In this document: positions 1 through 10,700 of the stretch, piece by piece
Layout of the letters: every line of letters starts with the position of its first letter
Numbering within the stretch: position 1 is the stretch's first letter
Assembly (NCBI GenBank): GCA_905181785.1
Contig: CAJIZC010000029.1
Span: 1-50,251 of the forward strand
Length of the DNA: 50,251 nt
Reading direction: 5' to 3'
DNA from: an uncultured Candidatus Poseidoniales archaeon
Lineage (GTDB): Archaea > Thermoplasmatota > Poseidoniia > Poseidoniales > Poseidoniaceae
Made by a program: the position numbers and the translations under genes
The notes under the pieces: generated by a model
What the model was told of the DNA's origin: nothing
The model's database searches: none
What the model saw: only the letters and a program-made list of their open reading frames with translations

Positions 1-2268
1 GTGCTTGTTTTTGATCAAAACACCATCCAGCCCTATGATTTGGGCCAGTCCTACCGCTCCTCGTATGAGCAGATCCCCTCCACTGAATCTGCGCTCGGTT
101 CTTTTTCGTTCCACTGGAAGGTACCCGCTTCAATCTCACAAAAAACATGGTACATTGTTTTCGATAACCTCGACCACGATGGCGACCAAGGCATGGGTGA
201 TTTAGGCGGCAACGATAGCCGTGCAAGCCTTAGCGTCGAAGCCATCTCTGAAGGCTATTGGACGCCGTTCCACGACTTGATTGCCATGGGACCAGACGAG
301 TATCAAACCCTGCTTTCAGGTGACGACCTGGTGCTTGATGCAGGCACAACAATTGTCGTCAGTGCATGGTCGCTGGAAGGCCAAGGGGATGTTTACCTCC
401 AAACTCAGAGCATGAACTCGCTCTACACCTCTGGTGGGGTTGGCACACTTTCCATCACCGGTGGCTCTTTGCAATCCGTACAAGGGTCCTCTTCTTTCAC
501 ATGGATTGTGCCAAACGAACTCGACGGCGAGGCGTTGGTGATTGTGGCCGATAACACCGACACCCCAGTTGGTGGCGCCAATGGTCAAGATCCGGTGAGG
601 ATGACAGTGCGGGTTGAATTGGCTCCAACCCTCAATCCAACGATCAACAGCAACAGCAACGGAACAACAACCATTGGTTCTTCAGTTTCGTTTGACGCAA
701 TGTCGACTCCAAACAGGCTCAATCAAATTGAATCAGCGCTGTGGGATTTTGACGCTCTTGTTGATGCAGATGACGATGGAACCGCAAACAACGACGCCGA
801 TGGCACTGGCTGGGACGCTGAAGCGTCTTGGCCGACACCGGGTGAACGAACGGTGACCTTGTGGGTGACGTCGCCGACGGGTCAAATGGCCTCGACCACC
901 ACCATGGTGGATGTCCAAGACGTCATCGATCCTGTAGCGCGCATTGGCGGCAACGGTCAACCTGTTGCTAGCGGATGGCGCTTGCTGGTGAACACCCCGC
1001 TGAGCTTGAATTGCGATTCGAGCGGTGACGACCATGAAATCGCATTGTGCTCGTGGAACCTCGACGGATCACCTTACGGCCAAAACTCTACAATTCTTCT
1101 TTCATGGCCTTCGATTGGCACCCATGAAGTTTCGCTTACGGTTACCGATGCTTCAGGCAACATCAACACCAGCGTTACCACCGTTGTGGTTGTGGACAAC
1201 ACCTTGCCTGTGTTGCAGCAAAGCAGCCTCAATGTTCTTCCCGCAAGCGGGATGATCGACCAAGCCATCACGTGCTCAGTCAGTGCAAACGATCCGTTTG
1301 ATGATACCATCGCTCTGCGCTACCATTGGGACTTGAACCCCGAACTGGACAGCGATGGCAACGGCGACGAGCGCGACGACCCTGACCGAATTGGCAGTCG
1401 AGCCGACCTCACCTTCAAGCAGGCCGGAACCTACACCGTCGTCGTGACGGTGTTTGACCCTTCAAACAACTCCGATAGTCACGCTTTCACCATCAAGGTG
1501 GGCGAACCGACTGAGGAAGGCAGCATTGCGGGACTGTTGCTGATGGTCTTGTTCATTGGTACCTTAACGATGGGCATCGCTCTTGTTGGCCACAGACGTT
1601 GGCAGCACGGGGTTGCGGTCGAGTTGCTCATTGGGCGTGGCTTAAGCGCCCCAGAAGCCAAAGCCCACATCGCTCAGGTTGTTGACTCCCGCAAAACTCC
1701 ACTCTTTGCCCCAGCCATCGTACTGGCGGGCCTAGACGTCGGTGATGTGACGCCTACGTCGGTCAAGGAAGAAGAAGCCAAGGCGGCAGAACTCGAATCG
1801 ATTTACGGAGGTGGGCAAATGGCTCAACCTTCATCTGCATTTGCGCCACCAACCGCAAGCCCTTCCTTTAGCGCTGGAAGCCAAGCAGCAGCAGCCGACG
1901 CTATGGCGCTGTTGAACGATGAGGCGCCGCTTGAGCAACCAACACCCCTGCAAACCAAACCAGATTTCGCTGACGATCTTATGCCCGCTGAAGCGCCTCA
2001 AACCGTCGTCAAGAGCGGTGGGGTCCAACTCCCTCAAGGCATGGAGGCACCAGCACCAGTTCAGGACAAACACGACGGAGGAGGGGCGGAGTCAAACCCC
2101 GTTCCAACGACAGCACCAACACCTGCGCTTGTGCCAGAAACAAAACCTGCAACTTCACTGACCTGCCAGGCTTGCAATGCCGCTTTCTCTGTCACTTTAC
2201 CCGATGGGGTCAAGCAAGCGGTTGTTGCTTGCCCAGCGTGCAACGTCGACAACATTGTCAATGCTTAA
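1..2268 (+). CDS. PKD-repeat surface protein with cytoplasmic zinc ribbon (5' partial)
   Basis: The reading frame is open from base 1, so the true start and any signal peptide probably lie upstream; the GTG at base 1 need not be the start. The visible 755 residues are mostly extracellular beta-sandwich. PKD-like units lie at about residues 215-305, 315-400 and 405-500, recognisable by Asp/Asn-rich turns and endings such as VTVFDPSNN and TVTDASGN. One hydrophobic helix (about 507-530) is followed by a basic stop-transfer HRRW. The tail of about 220 residues, presumably cytoplasmic, is rich in Pro, Ala and Gln. It ends in a two-knuckle zinc ribbon, CQAC and CPAC, near residues 722-746. PKD proteins usually mediate adhesion or polymer binding at the cell surface; the ligand is unknown. 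The fold calls are by eye. Confidence 0.8.
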   Translation: MLVFDQNTIQPYDLGQSYRSSYEQIPSTESALGSFSFHWKVPASISQKTWYIVFDNLDHDGDQGMGDLGGNDSRASLSVEAISEGYWTPFHDLIAMGPDEYQTLLSGDDLVLDAGTTIVVSAWSLEGQGDVYLQTQSMNSLYTSGGVGTLSITGGSLQSVQGSSSFTWIVPNELDGEALVIVADNTDTPVGGANGQDPVRMTVRVELAPTLNPTINSNSNGTTTIGSSVSFDAMSTPNRLNQIESALWDFDALVDADDDGTANNDADGTGWDAEASWPTPGERTVTLWVTSPTGQMASTTTMVDVQDVIDPVARIGGNGQPVASGWRLLVNTPLSLNCDSSGDDHEIALCSWNLDGSPYGQNSTILLSWPSIGTHEVSLTVTDASGNINTSVTTVVVVDNTLPVLQQSSLNVLPASGMIDQAITCSVSANDPFDDTIALRYHWDLNPELDSDGNGDERDDPDRIGSRADLTFKQAGTYTVVVTVFDPSNNSDSHAFTIKVGEPTEEGSIAGLLLMVLFIGTLTMGIALVGHRRWQHGVAVELLIGRGLSAPEAKAHIAQVVDSRKTPLFAPAIVLAGLDVGDVTPTSVKEEEAKAAELESIYGGGQMAQPSSAFAPPTASPSFSAGSQAAAADAMALLNDEAPLEQPTPLQTKPDFADDLMPAEAPQTVVKSGGVQLPQGMEAPAPVQDKHDGGGAESNPVPTTAPTPALVPETKPATSLTCQACNAAFSVTLPDGVKQAVVACPACNVDNIVNA

Positions 2269-2343
2269 TCGCCCTCGTCAGACCCGTTGAATTCGAATCA
2301 CGAAGGGGATGGGTTCTCATAGTGGCCCTGCTTCCTCAGAATC

Positions 2344-5300
2344 ATGGATGAGGTTGCCGTTCGGGTCCTACGAGCAGGCTTGCCTCAGAAAAGGGACCCT
2401 CGCCGCATGGCTGTGTTCATGGTCATCCTGATGTTTGCCTCCATCGCTCAACCCGTTGAGGCTGATTTGTCAGTCTCTCGCGATGACTTTGGCGTGCTCG
2501 ATGCGCTCGAAGAAACGCTTCGTTCAAGAACAGCAAGTGGAGAAGGAGAATTGGCGACTGAAGAGGCGCTCTCAGCCTTAAACGCCGTTGATTTGAACGC
2601 TCGGCCGCTTAACGCCAACGACGCTCTGAGCGAATCGAGCGCCTACCTCAACAACGTCACGCTACGCGACAGCACCCCGTTTGAGGTCGATCACCCGCGA
2701 CCGTACGAATTTCTAATCGACACCTCGACCCAGCCCAATGGCTGGCCCTACAACTTGTTCGAAACGTTGTTTTCTGTCAGCAGCCTCGGTCTTGACAACC
2801 CCCTCGGCGTGGGCATTAACACCTATGCAGTCTACGTGAACTTCTCGTCGAGGGACGACGGTCCATCCTACGAGGCTTGGCAAGAAGGGACCTTCACAGG
2901 TGAACTTCTGGTCGGGACTGATTTGGTCTTGTTCAACAACTACATCGACATCGATGGCGATGGCGGCGATGACCTCTCTGTTGGGTTGACCATTCAAGGC
3001 ATCGTTACCCAAGGCGATGGCTTTGGAATTGAGCTTGGCGATTGCGTCGTGGTCCCGAGCCCCGGCCCCGGCGTTCCTGCAGTAACCGTGCCCTGCGTCG
3101 AAGAAGTGTGGGTGCGGCCAACCTTCCAATGGTCGGTCACTGCCCTCGATCAGGACGACCCATTGTGGAACGATTTGGCGAACTTAGAGGTCAGTTTAAT
3201 GAAAGGCCTCGCCTTCGATTTGACGCTCGAAGATTCCGAATCCTATGCGATTGTCATCGATACCCAATTCACGCAACCTCCCCACCAGTACACCCTTTCT
3301 GTCGGCCTTCAACGAATGACTTTTTCAGTGAATGCCCTCGTCACTGACACCCTTGGTTTTGTCACATCGCTCTTGGGGGGGACCTTCAACTCCACTGACC
3401 TCAGCCTCACTGCTATCTCTGCGCCTTACGCCATCCGTGTGTCCAACCCGGATGCACCAGGTGATAACCGCCAAACGGATTGTGAAGACGAATCTTACTT
3501 TGATCCAATCGAGGACCACCTCGCAAGGAGCGACGATCACAAGTGTGGCCTCGGCGTCGGCGTTGGCTTCATCCGTTTCGATGGGTATGGAAGTGGGAGT
3601 GCCGCTCCAGTGTTGGAAACAGCATACATCGATGTGGGCTTCCACCCCGAAAAGGGTGAAACACGCCTGCCTGAAGAAGTTGACATCACGCTCAGAAACG
3701 ACAACCTCGGGCAAAACTCATTCGACACAGTGGAAATCTATTCTGACGTCGGTGTGGATTTGTACCTGCATTACTTTGAAGATCGCTCCAACACGGAGGA
3801 AGGGGACTTCCCGTTCGGAAACATCACTGATTCACGCAGTTGGATTCGAGGGCTACCCTCCGGTACCATGCCAACCGAAGAAATCAACGCCATTTTCACA
3901 ATGATCGGAGAGGCACCGGGCAGCCAAGGCTTCCCAGGGGACCTTCCAACGCGCCTTTCGCTCATCATTGCAATCAAGAATTTCACCGCCGATACCACGA
4001 GCAACGTCAACGACCCCACCCTCCCCATTAACCCCGCATCACCGCCGAACACCCTCATCGCGATTGCGGCAACAGAGTCAATCGACCGCCTTGAATACAA
4101 ATCGACCTTCATGAGGGGTGGCTATGAAGCCGATCGATCTTCACTTGAGATGGTCATCGACAACGTACCAAACGTCATCATTATCGAAGGCAGTTTCCAG
4201 ATTCCTGAAAGTGGGTTAAGCCGCGTCAACTTCGACAACCCCAACCTCAACTCGATCGCACAACTGTTTGATAACGCCTTACTCACCATCATCGAAGTGA
4301 TTTTGGATGTGGGCGACATTGTCAATGGCCTGCCTGAATCGATTGTCGGAACAGCGGGTTCTGAAGGCGGCGTCGTATCCTTGCATTGCCGAAACCAAGT
4401 TCGACAAACCCTGCCAAGTTCGGTGCGCGCTCCAATGGCGATTGGCCAAGTCACCTTCTCAATCTCCAGCAGCGACAACCCTTGGTTGCCAGAACTCGAC
4501 CATATTCTTCTCTCTGAAGACACCGAAATCACATCCGTTAACGGGCGGCTCGGCCCGATTGCCCCGCTTGTACCGGTCGCCATGAGCGCTCGAATAGGAG
4601 GCATTTCCGATGTGGAACATTCCTACGACCCAATCAACGACATCCGCCAGATGGAGCTGCGAGGTATCGAAGGCGGGCCACTTTTGATTGGCCACATGCG
4701 CCACAACGACGGCGATCTCACAACAGCCACGCGCCAATCAGCAACGGTCTCAAACCGACCAAGCACGTTCAACCTGACTCAAACTTCTGAAGCGATGACC
4801 TATTCAGCAAGCGATCCGATTGGCACCATTACCTACGGCGGCGAGAGCCCCAACCAACGCAACGCAATTCGCTTGAAGGGCCTCCCTGCGTCATTCTCAT
4901 TGGTGTTAGGTGACACCGTTGGCTACGTGGCAAACCAGCCAATGGAATCGATTGAGATTCAGATGACAAACGCCACTGTGCCCCTCACCATGGACGGGGA
5001 CCACTTCCGGTTCTGGGTCAACGAGGACATCGGGGAAGCAAGCCTAAGCGTCGCTATTTCGGAAGTCACAAGCATTCAGAGGCTCTCTCCGTTGGAGCCC
5101 GGATCAACCGGTCCCGAAGGCAATTCGAGGGTCGAAATGACCCGCGCTCAATCAGCGCCATTCAACATTATGTTGGAAGATGAAAGCCAATACACAGACC
5201 GGTTCAAAGGCATGAATGGACGCATTGCCATCAACCCTCTGCCCGCCGACATTACCATTGCTTACCCGAGTGCAGTGGATTCCACAGGCCTTGAATTACC

Positions 5301-7047
5301 AACCTTCGATGAAGGCGATGGCGTTGAAGCACTTTCCTTTTTCTTGGGTGATTTGGTTGACTTTGGTTCCGTTGTCAACGACCTCATCTATGGCATGACT
5401 GTGGATTTGGGTGGCGTTGCTACGGACGAAAACAACATGTCGCTCGGAATTGACCTCGTGACTGGTGAAGCGTTCAACCTCACCGCAGATGTACGCAAAG
5501 GATCCAATGTGAATGCTGAACCAACATGGGTTCACGGGGTTGCGGCAGAATTTATGGAAGCCACACCAGTGACCTTCAACTACAGCCGAATGCCAACCTT
5601 CACCTTGACAGGGCGAGAAATCGTCGACGGGATTCTTGCTGATTACAAGGTCACAGCAGCAGAAGCACCCGCCTTCATCGAAGCGCTCGAAAATGCAAAT
5701 GTATCCTATGCGAACATTGCAGCAGCCATTCTTGCAGACGGAGTTGTGCTCGACAACGAGCTGATCGGCGTCAACACCACTTCATGGGCAGAACAGGGCA
5801 TCTCGGTGGAACTGCGGCGCTCTTGGCACATCAAAACCTGGATGCCAAGCCTGCCTTCGGGCCGTATTTTCCTTGAATATGACTTCCGAATGATCAACGA
5901 AATCCCAGTGTATGAAGTGGATTTGGCCATGGACGGCTGGCAACCGCTGCGCGAGCAATTCAGCTTGATCATCAACGGAATGGAAGGCCGCGACACACAA
6001 CTGATTATCGATGGGATGGACACTTCGCAACCAAACAACATCATTGCCAATGCAGTCTTCTCGACTCAAGACAACCTCACCGTCCCTCGGGTCTCCATCG
6101 ACATGACCTACGATTTGGGCACCCGTCTGGATTCAGCCCACGCTGTGCTCATCGATCGGCGAGCACAAACTCGCGTCGAAGCACTGATCATTGGGGTTCC
6201 ACAATCAACTGACTTCTCGGCCACGGTGGGCGATATCTTCCTGATCAACGTCACAGTCCCTGCTGAATACCAAACAGCAGGGGGTTATTCTGCGGATTCC
6301 CTGATGATTCAACAAATGCGCTACATCGACGACCAGTGGTGGCCGGCTACCGCTTTCATGCGCAACCTTCCTGGAGAAATGCGTCTGGCTGCTCAACCTG
6401 AGAAGCAATTCGACATCCGAGCGGACATTGCCTTCCAAGGCATGATGACCCTCGATTACCGATCGAACACCGAAAACATGGATCTCTACCTCGAAGCAAG
6501 TGGCCGTGCGGTTGACACAAAGGGCGATGTGCTGATGCTTGCAGAGGGCTTGCCCAAGACCTTCGTGATGGAAGCAACGGACGATTGGGGCATGAGCATC
6601 AAATCTGACGGCGAGGGTGTTGAGCGAGTCTACATCAAGCAAACCAACGTGCCTTCGGCACCGGGTGTGACCCTCGAACGCGTCGAAGTGGTCGGTGAAA
6701 ACTTACAATCAGCCACCATCCACGTCTACACTGGACCCTTCCAATACCCGATCATTGTGCTCGATGACATTACAAACGGGCGAATCATTGCCAGCGCAGA
6801 AGTGAGCGTTGAACCCGGATACTACGTGCCACTTGTGGACGACTGGAAGTTCGAAGGGCGAGGCGTTCTGCTCGATACCCAATTCACCGGCATTATCCCA
6901 ACAGCATCTTCGATTGGTGTCAATGGAATGGTCACTGATCTTTCACTCATCGGCACGCTCTCAGGGGGCGCCGTGGAAACACGTCACGTGCTCCTCGTTG
7001 AACCTGTGACGTCCATGATTGCCAGCGGGCTGGCTATGATTTTCTAA
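2344..7047 (+). CDS. Giant secreted protein of unknown function (1567 aa)
   Basis: I do not recognise this family. The N-terminus has a basic stretch (QKRDPRR), then a hydrophobic segment at about residues 23-36 and a likely cleavage site after QPVEA, so the protein is probably exported. ATG at 2407 (MAVFMVIL) is an alternative start that still leaves a signal peptide. The mature part is acidic, rich in Asn, Thr, Ile and Val, and has few cysteines. It looks like a long series of beta-strands without an obvious repeat. There is no clear C-terminal anchor; the end (MIASGLAMIF) is only mildly hydrophobic. The next gene starts 10 bases downstream and is likely co-transcribed; it encodes a membrane protein that could be a partner. 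A role at the cell envelope is inferred from export and context only. Confidence 0.75.
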   Translation: MDEVAVRVLRAGLPQKRDPRRMAVFMVILMFASIAQPVEADLSVSRDDFGVLDALEETLRSRTASGEGELATEEALSALNAVDLNARPLNANDALSESSAYLNNVTLRDSTPFEVDHPRPYEFLIDTSTQPNGWPYNLFETLFSVSSLGLDNPLGVGINTYAVYVNFSSRDDGPSYEAWQEGTFTGELLVGTDLVLFNNYIDIDGDGGDDLSVGLTIQGIVTQGDGFGIELGDCVVVPSPGPGVPAVTVPCVEEVWVRPTFQWSVTALDQDDPLWNDLANLEVSLMKGLAFDLTLEDSESYAIVIDTQFTQPPHQYTLSVGLQRMTFSVNALVTDTLGFVTSLLGGTFNSTDLSLTAISAPYAIRVSNPDAPGDNRQTDCEDESYFDPIEDHLARSDDHKCGLGVGVGFIRFDGYGSGSAAPVLETAYIDVGFHPEKGETRLPEEVDITLRNDNLGQNSFDTVEIYSDVGVDLYLHYFEDRSNTEEGDFPFGNITDSRSWIRGLPSGTMPTEEINAIFTMIGEAPGSQGFPGDLPTRLSLIIAIKNFTADTTSNVNDPTLPINPASPPNTLIAIAATESIDRLEYKSTFMRGGYEADRSSLEMVIDNVPNVIIIEGSFQIPESGLSRVNFDNPNLNSIAQLFDNALLTIIEVILDVGDIVNGLPESIVGTAGSEGGVVSLHCRNQVRQTLPSSVRAPMAIGQVTFSISSSDNPWLPELDHILLSEDTEITSVNGRLGPIAPLVPVAMSARIGGISDVEHSYDPINDIRQMELRGIEGGPLLIGHMRHNDGDLTTATRQSATVSNRPSTFNLTQTSEAMTYSASDPIGTITYGGESPNQRNAIRLKGLPASFSLVLGDTVGYVANQPMESIEIQMTNATVPLTMDGDHFRFWVNEDIGEASLSVAISEVTSIQRLSPLEPGSTGPEGNSRVEMTRAQSAPFNIMLEDESQYTDRFKGMNGRIAINPLPADITIAYPSAVDSTGLELPTFDEGDGVEALSFFLGDLVDFGSVVNDLIYGMTVDLGGVATDENNMSLGIDLVTGEAFNLTADVRKGSNVNAEPTWVHGVAAEFMEATPVTFNYSRMPTFTLTGREIVDGILADYKVTAAEAPAFIEALENANVSYANIAAAILADGVVLDNELIGVNTTSWAEQGISVELRRSWHIKTWMPSLPSGRIFLEYDFRMINEIPVYEVDLAMDGWQPLREQFSLIINGMEGRDTQLIIDGMDTSQPNNIIANAVFSTQDNLTVPRVSIDMTYDLGTRLDSAHAVLIDRRAQTRVEALIIGVPQSTDFSATVGDIFLINVTVPAEYQTAGGYSADSLMIQQMRYIDDQWWPATAFMRNLPGEMRLAAQPEKQFDIRADIAFQGMMTLDYRSNTENMDLYLEASGRAVDTKGDVLMLAEGLPKTFVMEATDDWGMSIKSDGEGVERVYIKQTNVPSAPGVTLERVEVVGENLQSATIHVYTGPFQYPIIVLDDITNGRIIASAEVSVEPGYYVPLVDDWKFEGRGVLLDTQFTGIIPTASSIGVNGMVTDLSLIGTLSGGAVETRHVLLVEPVTSMIASGLAMIF

Positions 7048-7057
7048 GGTGAATGAA

Positions 7058-7711
7058 ATGAGCCAACGACGTCAGATCCCAATCGGTGAGGATGGGGAGA
7101 TGTTGGTTCATGAAGATGATATTTACGAGGGCAACGCCACTGGCTTACTCGACATTGCCTCACTCACTGTGGACGACGACATGGCGGAGACGATGGCGGA
7201 TGTCCGAAGGGCAAAGGCCGCAGTTGATTCACTGGGGCAGAAAATTTCCTCTCGACAAGTCGCCCTTGCAGGCATTGTCTTGATGATGTTCTTCGGCGTT
7301 ATGATCAGCAGTTGGTACTGGGTATTGCCCAGGGATGCAGTCAACGTCGAAACCCAATACATGCAACGCGGGGGCCACCTCATGATGTCCGAAATTCACA
7401 ACACGGGAAGCCGTGCCATCACCGACGTGATGGTGCAAGTTCATTTTGAAGCAGCGAATGGAAGCGAGGTGTACCAATCCATGCAAATTGAAGTTGATTT
7501 AATCGATGCGCATTCCTCAATTGCCGGCGATGACTTGGAAATGCTTGTTGTTGGCTATACGGTTTGGGAGGATTACCTCATCACCATCGAAATGGAATGG
7601 ACCGATTACAACGGTGTCGATCAGCGTGAAACCTGGGAACATGAAGTTGGTTATTGGGCCACTGAAATTTTCATGGACAGGGCCGACCGCTCAATCTGGC
7701 CTCTCGATTAA
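7058..7711 (+). CDS. Single-pass membrane protein of unknown function
   Basis: 217 residues when started at ATG 7058 (MSQRRQIPIG), which has an AAGGTGA-like ribosome binding site overlapping the upstream stop. An in-frame GTG at 7049 would add three residues. About 65 acidic N-terminal residues are followed by one strong membrane helix near residues 67-90 (GIVLMMFFGVMISSWYW). A beta-rich C-terminal domain of about 125 residues contains the pattern IHNTGSRAITDVMV, common in small beta-sandwich domains that decorate exported proteins. The N-terminus is presumably inside and the C-terminal domain outside. The gap to the preceding giant exported protein is only 10 bases, which suggests an operon and perhaps a shared complex. 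Function unknown. Confidence 0.75.
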   Translation: MSQRRQIPIGEDGEMLVHEDDIYEGNATGLLDIASLTVDDDMAETMADVRRAKAAVDSLGQKISSRQVALAGIVLMMFFGVMISSWYWVLPRDAVNVETQYMQRGGHLMMSEIHNTGSRAITDVMVQVHFEAANGSEVYQSMQIEVDLIDAHSSIAGDDLEMLVVGYTVWEDYLITIEMEWTDYNGVDQRETWEHEVGYWATEIFMDRADRSIWPLD

Positions 7712-7765
7712 GCCAGATTCTGTTCTGAACCGTGTTCAGCAGACCCCAAGCGATAAAGCACGGCG

Positions 7766-10700
7766 ATGGAAGGCCAAATCATGCAAGCACGCCGTACGGT
7801 GTCAGGGGCGTGGTTTTTGGTCGCGCTGTTTGTCTTGCAGAGTACCCTTTCAACCCTTGATTTCAACGATGCTCCTTCGGGGGGACCGTTGCAAAATGAC
7901 GACGGTGTCGAATGGGTCCAGTTTGACCTTGTTGACGGCGTTTATGCCGATGCAGTTGGCGTTTTTGATGAGGGCGAGGGCGGCGAACAAAGGCAGATTA
8001 CCGCAGACACCCGAATCGGGTTGTTCGATGCAAACGGACTCCACCTCGACCGTCCGATGCCGAGCGCTTGGTTGCAAGGGCGAACAGATTTGCGCCTTGT
8101 CTTGGTTGATTATACGGTTGAACTCCAACAGGTTCGATCGGAAATCGAGAACCTTCAGGGCGTAACAGTTCGTGAGTTTATATCGCCTTCAGGATTGATC
8201 CTTCAAGGGACCCCATCTGCTCTCGAAGCAGCGGTCCAAACTGAAGGGGTTGCGGCACAGCACCTTGTCCCGCTGGGTTTGCTCCTCGATGACGCCGTGC
8301 TTGATGTCCTCCTGTTGGAAGATGGAATCGAGTCGCTCCAAGGCGAAGTGATGCGAATTGAAGGTTGGCGAACCATGGAAGGGCCGGTTGACGGTGTTTC
8401 ATTCATCGACGCATCAGGCGCTTCGCTGACCCAGAACCTGGCCGAAGTGGTGCCGCTTGCGTTTGAGGAACAACGAACATGGGACGAAGGGCGCTATGAA
8501 GGGACCTTGGCGAGTTTAGAATTGTTGACGCTGATGGCCCAACCTTCACTCAGGTCGTTTCAATTCAACCCATCGTTTACCACTTACAACGACAACGCCC
8601 GCAGCCACATGAAAGTGAGCAGCATGACGAATTACTTCACGACAGACCTCGACGGTTCAGGCCAAATTGTCGCCGTTGCAGATTCCGGTTTAGATGAAGA
8701 CCACGGCGATTTTGGAACCCGTGTTGTTGGTAACAACGACGTGATTGGCGACGGATCAACCGCTGACAAACACTCGGGTCACGGCACGCACGTGTCATGC
8801 ACAGTGCTTGGCGACGGGGCGCAGGGAGGCTATGCGGGCGTTGCTCCAGAGGCAGAATTATTCTTCCAAGCCATGGAAAACGACAACACTGGAAACTTCC
8901 AATCGCCTTCTCTGAATTACTTGCTCAATTCGGCGTATTCAGCTGGAGCGAGAACCCACACCAACTCATGGGGGTCTTCACAGGCCAGCGACCACGGCAA
9001 GTACACTTCATCGGCAGAGGACATTGACGATCGAGCCAATTACTACGACAGGTATTACAACGGACGAGACGGTCTGACAATCCTGTTTGCAGCTGGCAAC
9101 GATGGACCAAATACAGGCACAGTTGGAGCGCCTGCGACAGCCAAGAACATCCTTTCAGTCGGCAATCATCAGAATCGCTATTCGGGTTCACCTGACACCA
9201 TCATGTCCGGTTCCTCGCGAGGCCCGACCGATGATGGAAGGATCAAGCCAGACCTCATTGCCCCCGGTGGTTATGTGCGCTCATGCCGAGCAGCTGAGGC
9301 GACGGACACTGGAAGTTCAACTTGGAGCAGCACCTACTACCTCGAGTACACTGGGACTTCCATGGCAACCCCCAATGCAGCAGGGGTCGCAACAATGATT
9401 CGCGAATACCTCGAAGAAATCGCCCAACGGCCTTCGCCGCAAGGTGCGCTTGTCAAGGCGCTGATGGTGCTGGGAGCGACAGACCTTGGTTCAAGGGATA
9501 TTCCAAACGACAACGAAGGTTGGGGGAAAGTCAACTTGCGAGAAACGCTTGCCCCTTCCTCTGGTCAAGGCATTTGGGTTGATGACCGCTCAGTGGTTTC
9601 GGCAACAGGAAACAGCAAGAGTTACACATTCAACATCACTCAATCCAATGGTGGTTTCAAAACCGTGCTTGCATGGTCGGATGAGCGTGGATCGACCTTC
9701 GCCTCCAAGCAACTCGTCAACAACCTCGATTTGGAAGTCACCTCGCCCTCCGGTCTGGTTTACCTCGGCAATGATTTTGCCAACGGCCGGTCGACTACAG
9801 GTGGCTCGAGCGACACCTTGAACAACCTCGAAGTGATTCTCTTGGATTCAGCTGAGGTTGGCATTTGGACGGTCAAGGTCAAGGACACCTTCCACGGCGG
9901 CAGCACAGCACAACCATTCGCTATTGCTGTTCGAGGCCATGGCGTCAACGACCTGCGCCCGGACCCGGAATTCCTCATTGATGAATTTGTGATGTCCGTT
10001 GAAATCCCTCAAGTTGGCGATCAACTGCAATTGACCACCAAGGTGTTCAACATCGGCAACGTCAAGGCGGACTTCTTTGACATCGAATTCAGGGTCGACA
10101 ACACCCTTATCGACACCAAAAACACCGACATAGGTGCCGGTTCAACAAAAACTCAGGTGTGGTATTGGACGCCACAAGATTCGGGACAAGCGACCCTTTC
10201 CTTCATCATTGATCCTGATGATGAGGTCGAAGAAATCCTCGAAAACAACAATCGCCATGATGTGATTGTTGATGTCACTGCTCCGGGCGTCAAACTGCTT
10301 GCAACCCCACAGCAGCAACTTCTGTTGAACACCAGCGCCTCCACCACCTCCTGGACCGTTTCGCTCACCAACACCGCACTCATCGCCACAAACGCCAGCA
10401 TGAGCACCAACGGCGTGACCAACACGGATACAGGCCAATCCGAGTCGTGGTACGTCGGTGCCACTGAATCAAACTTCTCTTTGGAAGGTCAAGATTCTGC
10501 CAACATCACCGTCACGCTTGTCCATCCAACACCGCCAACACCCGGATCTTATCGCATCAACTTGCTCGGTCTTGACGTCGACAACGGCGTCACCTACCCT
10601 TACCATCTTGATTTCATTGTTCCTGAATTGGCAAATTTGAGGCTTGAATACGATTACCAAATCGTGCCTGTTTCCCCGAGCAGTCCCACTTCCATGGACA

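Noticed and set aside
2269-2343. tRNA suggested by GTTGAATTCGAATCAC
   Set aside because: Only the T-loop-like string is present; no acceptor stem, D-arm or anticodon arm can be formed around it.
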